A stretch of DNA of 5,474 nt from Candidatus Kapaibacterium sp. GTDB taxonomy: Bacteria; Bacteroidota; Ignavibacteria; Kapaibacteriales; HRBIN21. Positions 1 to 5,474 of this stretch are shown piece by piece; position 1 is the stretch's first letter; each line of letters starts with the position of its first letter. A program made the translations under genes and the position numbers. The DNA is taken from positions 1 through 5,474 of the forward strand of contig JANWXA010000136.1 in the NCBI GenBank assembly GCA_025055465.1. Direction: 5' to 3'. The notes beneath the pieces are model-generated. The model was not told where the DNA came from. It worked only from the letters and a program-made list of their open reading frames with translations, and did not search any database.

Positions 1-3000
1 ATGACGTTCTGGATGCCGACGCTCGGCGGCTCTGGGCCCCTCCAGCCGCGAATCCCCTCGGGGAAGCGCATGCTGAGGCGGTTCAGGTAGAAGCCGCGCC
101 ATCGCGTGGTGGTCTCCCCCCTGTATCCCGGTGGGAAGCTGATGTCCGGTGGGTTATCCCGATCGGAGCAGTCAACGGCGACGTTGTCGCACGTAAACAC
201 GAAGCCGGGCGCACCGGAGGGGCTGAAGGGCGTGATAGTGCCGGTGGCGAGGAAGTCACCAGTATTCCGCACATGGGCGCGCAGGCGTAGAGTAACCTTG
301 TCCCGCCCGTTGTCGGGTGAGGGGAGCATCCAGGAGCGGGGGAACTCCACATCTACGGCGACACGCAGGAACTCAAAGCCAGCACAGGAGAAGCGGACAT
401 AGGTACCGGAGTCTGCTGGTGCGCCCCCACCACCATCCCTCTGCTGTGCTTTGACTTTGACGACGAATTCGCCATCGGTCGTGTAGACGCGGTCCTCGGC
501 GAGGTACAACTCCACCGAGCGGCCGATGCCGTTCGGCGAGAAGCAGATGTTCCGGGCACCTACCCCGAAGGTGTGCTCGCGGTCAAGGAGATTCAGCCGG
601 ATGACCTGCACGGCGTTGAGGTAAGCGCCGTCGGGTCGGAAGACCATGCCGATGAGCCCAATTGTATACTGGAAGCCGTCAATCGTGCGGTCAAAGCCCA
701 GCGGGAGCTTCACCTCTCGGTCCACGAACAAGCTCACGAGCCGTCGTCGGGAGGTGATGTACTCATGGATGCGGGCTAACTGGGCTGAGTCCAGCCCGAG
801 GCCGCCGGTCAAACGATTCGCGAGCTCTTCAGGGATGGGGGAGTCCTCCTCCTGCACTGCCTCGAGCTCACCTTCGTAGACTTGGCGGTCAGTGTTGACG
901 GCGATATTTTCAAAGCGGGCCCGCACGCGGAGGTCAAACCACGGCAGCCGCACCAGCGCCTGGCCCGAAAGGCGGGAAGGGGAACCGGAGACCTGCTCCA
1001 GAACTGCCTCAAAGTGCCCAATACGGATGATGTCTCCGGGGTTGAGGCTGCCGCTGAACGGTGTGGTGTTGCTCGGGGGGGTTGCCACGCAGGGGTCGTC
1101 GCATTCGCTGGAACGGGCGGTGAAGACGGCCTCACACCGCTTCTCCCGCAGAGTGCAGGGGGTGCCGTCGGCGCGGATCCGTTCGCCCTGGAACTGCAAC
1201 TCGCACTCCCAGAGGTAAGTCCGCCCAATCGTGGGCGTGAAGGTGTGTCGTGCGGCAGGGGTGTTAATCAACTCCAGCGCGATGCGTTGTATTGAACCGT
1301 TGTTGCTGAGTTCGCGGAGCTGGAGGGAGTCATCGCGGCGGTTCTGCGTGATATCCAGCAGCGGCGACCGGGAGCGGACTGTGGCGGGGTCTTCATCGGG
1401 ACGGGTCATTTCCCAGATGCGGAACCGGCAGACAGTCACCTCCGAGAGGCGTATCGGGGGTTCGGCGGTGACCTCGAAAGGTATCTGCGCTCCGCCGCGC
1501 GGTACGGAGATGGTCGCTCGGTGCGCTGGGTTGCTCGGGCGCAGGCGGAAGCACTCTTCAGCCGTCACCCCGGAGCCGACCTGGAAGCGCCAGATAGGTC
1601 CCCTGCGGTACGGGGTGAGCGTATCGGAGGGATCGTAGTACTCGACGCGCCAGTAGTAGACACCGTCGCTGAGGTTCAGGTCGCGCCACTCCGCGCGCTT
1701 GGTGCCGAATATCTCCCGGACCCGCTCATCGAAGCTAATGTAGTTGCCACTGGCGGGGAATCTCAGCGTGCGACTTGCAACAGGGGTGCGGAAGGTGGAG
1801 TCGCGCGATACGACGACCCGGACGACCTCTGCAGCTTCAGCGAACGCCATACCAGCACGTCCTCCGCCTCGCAGGGTTAAGAGCTCGGCGATGAACTCGC
1901 GCGTCAAGCCGGCAGGCTCCGGGATGTGCCACGAGAGAGACAAGCCACGGCGCTCCGTTACGGTGGCGCCGTTCGGTGGGTTGGGGTTCGTCGGCATGCG
2001 CAAGCCAAGATTGAAGGTGTGGACGCCGGTTGTGACAGAGTGCTCTCGTTCATCGCGCCCTTCGCGGCGGGTGAGGCGAGCGTTGACGCCCCAGCGGTAG
2101 GTGGTCCCGCGGCGGAGATCACGGTTCCACGCAACGAAGTTGCCTCCCTCGTCCCACTGGTTGACGATGATGAGGCGCGCGCGCTCCTGGGCGTTGGGCT
2201 GCCCTGTCAGGCCTTGGCCGTCAATTGGGCCACGCGGCCAGCGGAGGACGCGCTCATTGTCGTATACAGGCCCCCCTTCGCGGATGTCCATGACGATGAG
2301 GTGGTACTGCATCTGCACGACGTCTTCACAGTATGGCCCCCACTGCACCACCATGAGCGGTGGGACCCAAGGGATGGTATCGGCGTTGAGGGGATAGTAG
2401 GCCCCGAGCGTCATCGGACCGGTGCAAGAAGCTGTGGAGCCCGCATTCGGGCACTCCACAGCGAACGAGCCGATGTCGCTTCTGCCGCGTGTACCGCCGC
2501 GCGTGGGAATCGGAGTGCCGTTCTCGTCCTGTGCCTCTACCTGCCAAGCAATCCCGACGAGGCGTGGGGCGCGCCGCTGCGCCAAGTCCAGGAGCACCGA
2601 ATTGTTGGGCGCGATTCGGTAGTTCGTCTCCAACGTGACATCGTCAACGACGGTCTCGGTCGGCGTGGCCGCGTCCAGGGCTTGCCTTGGGGTCTGTCCC
2701 TCGAACATCCCAACGGCGCGGACTCGGTACCGGACCGGGGTCGGCGGTGGGGGCGAGAGGGGCTGCCACCGGAGGATAATGGGCTGGTCACACCGCTGGG
2801 CAGGATCGCTGCTCAAGGGGTAGATGAGGACCGGCGGCTCAGGCCAGGTTACCCGTGTGGTGGCACAGAATTGGCCGACGTCCGTATAGCGGATGTTCCG
2901 GTTGTCGGCATCGTAGACAGTCACACAGAACTGGTAGTCGCCCTCAGGGATAGCTCCGGCGGTGGCGACGGCTGTGCGGATTCCTGGGTCAATCTCCAGA

Positions 3001-3317
3001 GAGGCTTCGCAGATAAGCTGTGGACCGAAGATGGTCGTCATCCCTCGTGCCGGGATTGTGAAGACTGGCATGCAGGGATGCCAGATGTTGGTCTTTGCAC
3101 TCTGGTTCGTCGTGCGATTGATGAGCTCAATCCCGAGGACGATTCGGCGTTCAGACGTGCCCTGGTTGAAGACCTGGAGGGTTACGACTCTCGGATCAGT
3201 GCGCCAGGTCTCCAGCGACAACGGCGCGGGATTCCGCACGTTGACGACGACCTCAAATGGCTGCCCCCAGAGGGTGGCGGCACAGAAGAGAGCCGATGCG
3301 AGGCGTCGGAGGTTCAT
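1..3317 (-). CDS. Large exported multidomain Ig/FN3-repeat protein, TANFOR-like (3' end outside window)
   Basis: The frame is open without a stop from the ATG at 3317 to the left edge: 1105 codons plus two bases, so the C-terminus is missing. Residues 1-18 form a signal peptide (MNLRR, then a hydrophobic run to LWG, cleavage probably before Gln19); no lipobox surrounds Cys12. Residues 20-157 look Ig-like (PEGDYQFCVTVYDAD at 124-138). Residues 159-742 hold about four FN3-like units, each ending in a [G/T]xxW strand (Trp258, 409, 556, 703). The first unit has the PPVLIYP...ILRWQP...YRVRAV...EGQTPRQAL pattern I associate with TANFOR-domain proteins of Bacteroidota. From about 755 a different module begins (LNPGDIIRIGHFEAVLEQV), with FPPGY and RWRGFYLNRLSMRFPE near 1061-1086. 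The mature part has 19 cysteines. No catalytic motif is seen; a structural, adhesive or binding role at the cell surface is inferred. It lies 35 bp after the barrel gene. An in-frame ATG at 3344 is the alternative start; 3317 gives the better signal peptide. Coding status is secure; family moderately so; function unknown. Confidence 0.9.
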   Translation of the reverse strand, partial: MNLRRLASALFCAATLWGQPFEVVVNVRNPAPLSLETWRTDPRVVTLQVFNQGTSERRIVLGIELINRTTNQSAKTNIWHPCMPVFTIPARGMTTIFGPQLICEASLEIDPGIRTAVATAGAIPEGDYQFCVTVYDADNRNIRYTDVGQFCATTRVTWPEPPVLIYPLSSDPAQRCDQPIILRWQPLSPPPPTPVRYRVRAVGMFEGQTPRQALDAATPTETVVDDVTLETNYRIAPNNSVLLDLAQRRAPRLVGIAWQVEAQDENGTPIPTRGGTRGRSDIGSFAVECPNAGSTASCTGPMTLGAYYPLNADTIPWVPPLMVVQWGPYCEDVVQMQYHLIVMDIREGGPVYDNERVLRWPRGPIDGQGLTGQPNAQERARLIIVNQWDEGGNFVAWNRDLRRGTTYRWGVNARLTRREGRDEREHSVTTGVHTFNLGLRMPTNPNPPNGATVTERRGLSLSWHIPEPAGLTREFIAELLTLRGGGRAGMAFAEAAEVVRVVVSRDSTFRTPVASRTLRFPASGNYISFDERVREIFGTKRAEWRDLNLSDGVYYWRVEYYDPSDTLTPYRRGPIWRFQVGSGVTAEECFRLRPSNPAHRATISVPRGGAQIPFEVTAEPPIRLSEVTVCRFRIWEMTRPDEDPATVRSRSPLLDITQNRRDDSLQLRELSNNGSIQRIALELINTPAARHTFTPTIGRTYLWECELQFQGERIRADGTPCTLREKRCEAVFTARSSECDDPCVATPPSNTTPFSGSLNPGDIIRIGHFEAVLEQVSGSPSRLSGQALVRLPWFDLRVRARFENIAVNTDRQVYEGELEAVQEEDSPIPEELANRLTGGLGLDSAQLARIHEYITSRRRLVSLFVDREVKLPLGFDRTIDGFQYTIGLIGMVFRPDGAYLNAVQVIRLNLLDREHTFGVGARNICFSPNGIGRSVELYLAEDRVYTTDGEFVVKVKAQQRDGGGGAPADSGTYVRFSCAGFEFLRVAVDVEFPRSWMLPSPDNGRDKVTLRLRAHVRNTGDFLATGTITPFSPSGAPGFVFTCDNVAVDCSDRDNPPDISFPPGYRGETTTRWRGFYLNRLSMRFPEGIRGWRGPEPPSVGIQNV
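1092..2843 (-). repeat. Protein-level tandem Ig/FN3-like units with ~147-residue spacing
   Basis: This stretch encodes residues 159-742 of the large protein. Four strands of related shape recur: GIAWQVEAQD (Trp258), TYRWGVNARL (Trp409), YYWRVEYYD (Trp556) and TYLWECELQF (Trp703). The Trp-to-Trp distances are 151, 147 and 147 residues, checked against codon positions 2546, 2093, 1652 and 1211. Three of the units also open with a Pro-rich YPL/NPxNG/NPAH-type start (164-170, 444-450, 596-599). The units have diverged too far to be DNA-level repeats. A repeat of about 147 residues is what I recall for the Tannerella forsythia (TANFOR) family, but I could not run a profile search. Confidence 0.55.
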
Positions 3318-3322
3318 AGCTG

Positions 3323-3326
3323 CCCT
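3323..3326 (-). promoter_or_regulatory. Weak Shine-Dalgarno for the large protein gene
   Basis: On the minus strand AGGG lies 5 nt before the ATG at 3317. It supports this start only modestly. The competing in-frame ATG at 3344 has GGAG directly abutting it, with no usable spacer, and would add nine residues (MSNTSSRAA) ahead of the signal peptide. The gene begins 35 bp after the stop of the barrel gene, so translation may also depend partly on ribosomes finishing the upstream frame. Confidence 0.35.
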
Positions 3327-3352
3327 GCTACTGGTGTTGGACATCTCCGACT

Positions 3353-4972
3353 TCAGAAGTTGACAGAGTACTGCAAGCTTCCGAACAGCTCAGTGTAGCG
3401 GTTGCCGTGCCGAGCTGTCAGGTCATAGGTGTTGCTCGTCAGATAGAGCGTAAAGCTACCCCACTCTTCCAAAGAGTAGGTCAAGCCACTGCGGAGGGAT
3501 AGCTGGAAAGCCGTGAGGGCTGCGCTCGTCATCCCAAAGCTCAGGGATGCACGGAGGGCGAGGCGCTCAGCAAAGGGGTAGGTCAGCGACTCGCTGAGGG
3601 TCGCGAAGGTGATGTCTTGGAAGTAGGTATCCGTGCGGCTGACGTTGAGGGAGGTGTTCAGGTTGAGCTTGGAGCGAAATTGAAGCGAGTGCGAGAGGGA
3701 GGCGCTGAGCGCGGAGCTCGTGCCGTAGCGACCGCTGAGGATGTTGCGGTCACTCGCGTGCTGGTATGTCACGGCGGCAGAGAGGAACTGATCGGCTCCC
3801 CACGCCCGGAAGCGCCAAGACGGGGTCAGAGTCAGGGTGCGGGTACGGTTGTCCGCCCGCAGCGTGTCGTTGGCGTGGTCGGAACTCATCGTATACTGTG
3901 CTGCCTGCACGTCCAGAGAGAGAGCGTCCGTAAGCTGCCAGGAGATGCCACCGGTTGTGGTCCAGCGTTCGGTAGTGGCGATGCGGGTCTGGCGTAGGTT
4001 GTTGGTCCTTCGGCTCACCGTCGCCCGTACGAGGAGCCTTCCGTTGAACAGGCGCACGTATGGGGAGGCGCCCAAGTCCAAGACATCGTTGAACAGTTGA
4101 GTGAAGCCGAGCGTCACGAAGCCAGGGCCAATCCACTGTCCATCGAGCGTGATACCCCAGAGCGGACTGGGAGTGACGGCCAGGTTGACACGGGCAGCCC
4201 CATCAATGTGGGAGGTGGTATTGATGGGGAGAAGGCGTTGTGTGAAGGATGGGAGATTGAGGATACCTGCGCTATCGGGCTCAGCCCCTGTGTTGTTCGT
4301 GAAGAGACTAAAGGCGAGCTCGCCGCGGAAGCGCACTGTGCCCTCCAGAACCCCGGCCCCACCGGCAATGGAGAAGACAGCATTCGCCTGCGGTGTTGGG
4401 GTAAGGCTATCGCGGCGGATCGAGCCTGCCTCATCACGCGAGGTCATCGCTTGGAGTGTCAAGAAGGCCCCTCCAGGGGTTTCATAGCCCAGCTTGCCGA
4501 TGATGATGCGGCGCCGGTACTCCCCGTAGAAGCGGTAAGCAGTATCTGGGTTCCGCGCCTGCCGCGTGTAGCCGTAGTGGAAGGCGAGACGGAGGTTGCC
4601 GGGGGTCAGCTCTACACCGCCTCCAAGGATGCGCTGGTCGCCGAAAGTATAGTCGGAGATGCGGGTGGAGTACCACCCACCGAACAGTTGCAGCCAGTTT
4701 CCGATGCGTGGGGTGACACCGAACTGGTTGAAGGGCTGCAGGTAGCCAATCCGACCACTGTTCAGGTATACCTCAAAGGGCAGGTCAACCTGGTCGAACA
4801 GGTGAACAGTGAACCGAGCGATTGCACGGTAGCTCTGTGACGGCAACCGTGTGCTGCTGCCAAAGGTTCGGTACATGTCAGCAGAGGCGCCAAGTGAGCC
4901 GCTGGCGCGAATCCACTGAGCTGTGGAAGGAATGCTGAGGAGGCCCAAGAAAGCGAGAAAAATCCACCACAT
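3353..4972 (-). CDS. Predicted outer-membrane beta-barrel protein, function unknown
   Basis: This 539-residue protein starts at the ATG at 4972. The frame is open back to an ATG at 5086, but only 4972 has both a good ribosome site (AGGA, 9 nt upstream) and a signal peptide at the very start (MWWIFLAFLGLLSIPSTA, cleavage before Gln19). The extra 38 upstream residues would bury that signal. The mature chain has no cysteine, no long hydrophobic helix, and many alternating polar/nonpolar stretches of 8-12 residues separated by short turns. It ends in Phe (LFGSLQYSVNF), the usual C-terminal insertion signal of outer-membrane barrels. A region near residues 80-134 (PFNQFGVTP, then LGGGVELTPGNLRLAFHYG) resembles a conserved block I recall from uncharacterised Bacteroidota membrane proteins. 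It is the first gene of the unit, 35 bp ahead of the large exported protein, which suggests that it anchors or exports that partner; this is inference. It could instead be an independent porin-like channel. Confidence 0.9.
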   Translation of the reverse strand: MWWIFLAFLGLLSIPSTAQWIRASGSLGASADMYRTFGSSTRLPSQSYRAIARFTVHLFDQVDLPFEVYLNSGRIGYLQPFNQFGVTPRIGNWLQLFGGWYSTRISDYTFGDQRILGGGVELTPGNLRLAFHYGYTRQARNPDTAYRFYGEYRRRIIIGKLGYETPGGAFLTLQAMTSRDEAGSIRRDSLTPTPQANAVFSIAGGAGVLEGTVRFRGELAFSLFTNNTGAEPDSAGILNLPSFTQRLLPINTTSHIDGAARVNLAVTPSPLWGITLDGQWIGPGFVTLGFTQLFNDVLDLGASPYVRLFNGRLLVRATVSRRTNNLRQTRIATTERWTTTGGISWQLTDALSLDVQAAQYTMSSDHANDTLRADNRTRTLTLTPSWRFRAWGADQFLSAAVTYQHASDRNILSGRYGTSSALSASLSHSLQFRSKLNLNTSLNVSRTDTYFQDITFATLSESLTYPFAERLALRASLSFGMTSAALTAFQLSLRSGLTYSLEEWGSFTLYLTSNTYDLTARHGNRYTELFGSLQYSVNF

Positions 4973-5321
4973 GGAACAGCTTCCTGCGAGGATGGGACAC
5001 AACCACGGTGATAGAACTCTGTGCTGCTTTGCAGGGTTCCGATGAGATATGGGAGGGGACTCGCTGTCTCGGTGAGGGAGGTCCACCGCCCCTGTAGTCG
5101 TTTAGTGGGTCTCAACCCTCTGGGTGAGCAATATGTACGCAATGCCCATACCATACGGTCTTAGCGAGCAAGAGCCCTGATCACCTTACACCTGCCCCGT
5201 TAGGGCCATTCCCTCGGCATCGCTGGGAGCTTCCTGCACTTCTGGAAGGGGCATGTATCACCAGCACGGCCCTGAACCGGTGTTAGCGTGTTGCCTTCAG
5301 CTCTCTCAAAAGCAAAGAAGT
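4973..5321 (-). other. Non-coding leader/intergenic region upstream of the two-gene unit
   Basis: About 350 bp hold no convincing gene on either strand. The only open frames are extensions or shadows of the barrel frame and a 22-codon minus-strand frame at 5186-5254 without a good ribosome site. Short hairpin possibilities exist (GGGT/ACCC at 5107-5118; CTTCC/GGAAG at 5230-5248 nested in GCTGG/CCAGC at 5222-5265), but stems of 4-5 bp are expected by chance at this GC content. I recognise no riboswitch, tRNA or known structured RNA. If transcription starts near 5340, this would be a long 5' untranslated leader. Confidence 0.5.
4980..4985 (-). promoter_or_regulatory. Shine-Dalgarno that decides the barrel gene start
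   Basis: On the minus strand AGGAAG precedes the ATG at 4972, with 9 nt between AGGA and the start codon. It is the reason, together with the signal peptide, for choosing 4972 rather than the in-frame ATG at 5086. Confidence 0.6.
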
Positions 5322-5474
5322 TCACCCGTGTGTTATGAAAACACACGCAAACTTACAGTATAGACAGAAAATCGAGGCTCCTCTGGGGCGACAGAGCCTA
5401 CAGTACTGTCTTAGCTTGATGGGTGCTCTATGATCTCGTGGGCATTCGGGGGTTGGAGCTGTTAGTGAGATGTG
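5322..5474 (-). CDS. Possible 3' end of an upstream gene with zinc-ribbon-like tail (partial)
   Basis: Reading from the right edge on the minus strand, one frame stays open for 50 codons to a TGA at 5324-5322. Its last part reads QYCRLCRPRGAS then IFCLYCKFACVF, giving CX2CX8CX2CX3C with a His two residues from the end. This spacing recalls the C-terminal zinc ribbon of piggyBac/IS4-like (DDE_Tnp_1_7) transposases, in which a basic stretch precedes two CxxC pairs and an xCV motif. Against it, codons here lack the G/C third-position bias of the two real genes, and 50 open codons at a window edge are weak evidence. The different codon use would suit a mobile element as well as non-coding DNA. 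The call rests on pattern memory only. Confidence 0.22.
   Translation of the reverse strand, partial: HISLTAPTPECPRDHRAPIKLRQYCRLCRPRGASIFCLYCKFACVFITHG
5327..5347. repeat. Perfect 8-bp inverted repeat with 5-nt loop
   Basis: CGTGTGTT (5327-5334) and AACACACG (5340-5347) are exact reverse complements around the loop ATGAA. Read on the minus strand, the hairpin is followed after about 7 nt by a T-rich stretch (TTCTTTGCTTTT), so it could be a weak terminator for something further right. It also lies immediately downstream of a promoter-like TAAGTTTG, where it could be an operator or a hairpin at the 5' end of the transcript. The T tract is broken and displaced, so neither reading is secure. 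Confidence 0.45.
5348..5362 (-). promoter_or_regulatory. Possible promoter for the two-gene unit
   Basis: On the minus strand TAAGTTTG (5355-5348) fits the Bacteroidota -7 consensus TAnnTTTG, and TATACT (5362-5357) just upstream resembles a sigma-70 -10 box. No convincing -33 TTG or -35 box stands at the expected distance; there is only a T-rich ATTTTCT near 5366-5372. It lies some 375 bp from the barrel start, and would fall inside the doubtful frame at 5322-5474. Another unrecognised promoter closer to 4972 is quite possible. Confidence 0.25.
5400..5409. repeat. 10-bp perfect palindrome ACAGTACTGT
   Basis: The bases are self-complementary, and the half ACAGTA recurs at 5355-5360, 45 bp away and overlapping the possible promoter. 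A dimeric regulator could bind such a site, but a single 10-bp palindrome is weak evidence. Confidence 0.2.

Noticed and set aside
3282..3284. Lipoprotein signal at Cys12 of the large protein
   Set aside because: The preceding residues ALF do not form a lipobox (Phe at -1), so ordinary signal peptidase I cleavage is more likely.
1926..3398. 490-codon plus-strand open frame
   Set aside because: It lies antisense to the large exported-protein gene, its translation has no signal, fold-like pattern or recognisable family, and it runs across the 35-bp gap between the real genes. Long antisense frames are common opposite GC-rich genes with biased third positions.
4097..4840. 247-codon plus-strand open frame
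   Set aside because: It is wholly antisense to the barrel gene, which has a signal peptide, ribosome site and terminal Phe; the plus-strand product has none of these.
4973..5086. N-terminal extension of the barrel protein by 38 residues
   Set aside because: It would put a charged, Pro-rich stretch in front of a clear signal peptide, and the good Shine-Dalgarno sits at the internal start instead.
5186..5254. 22-codon minus-strand frame in the leader (possible leader peptide)
   Set aside because: There is no good ribosome site, no attenuator-like codon run and no adjacent terminator hairpin; a frame this short is expected by chance.
5222..5265. Nested hairpin (GCTGG/CCAGC around CTTCC/GGAAG) as a structured RNA
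   Set aside because: Stems are only 5 bp with unequal interior loops, and nothing matches a riboswitch or RNA family I know.
4973..5474. tRNA, tmRNA, SRP RNA or CRISPR in the non-coding region
   Set aside because: I looked for a T-arm GGTTCRA context, a CCA-type 3' end, the SRP core and regularly spaced direct repeats on both strands and found none.

Overview
The window holds a two-gene minus-strand unit: an outer-membrane beta-barrel protein gene (3353-4972), then a very large exported multidomain protein gene (3317 down to base 1, running off the left edge). The sequence is GC-rich (about 60% by eye) with strongly G/C-ending codons. Both proteins resemble families I know from the Bacteroidota and the neighbouring Chlorobi/Ignavibacteria/Kapabacteria lineages: TANFOR-type Ig/FN3 surface proteins, and barrels with a PFNQFG-type motif. 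I infer a high-GC member of that FCB group. No housekeeping or phylogenetic marker is present, so the assignment is tentative.

Region by region (minus strand read right to left): 5474-5322 is an open frame whose last 26 residues carry a CX2CX8CX2CX3C zinc-ribbon-like pattern. It may be the 3' end of an upstream gene, possibly a transposase, or chance. From 5321 to 4973 lies about 350 bp with no convincing gene; it leads into the operon, with a weak promoter-like sequence and a perfect 8-bp inverted repeat at its distal end. At 4972-3353 is a 539-residue protein with signal peptide, a cysteine-free mature chain, many amphipathic beta segments and a terminal Phe. After a 35-bp gap, 3317-1 encodes at least 1105 residues: a signal peptide, an Ig-like N-terminal domain, about four Ig/FN3-like units whose key Trp residues are 151, 147 and 147 residues apart, then a different C-terminal module that is cut by the window edge.

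The pair looks like a surface system: the first product sits in the outer membrane and the second, rich in cysteines and Ig-like folds, is exported to the periplasm or cell surface. The tight spacing suggests co-expression and perhaps a physical partnership, but no enzymatic motif is visible and the function is unknown. All plus-strand open frames, including a 490-codon one, are shadows of these two genes.
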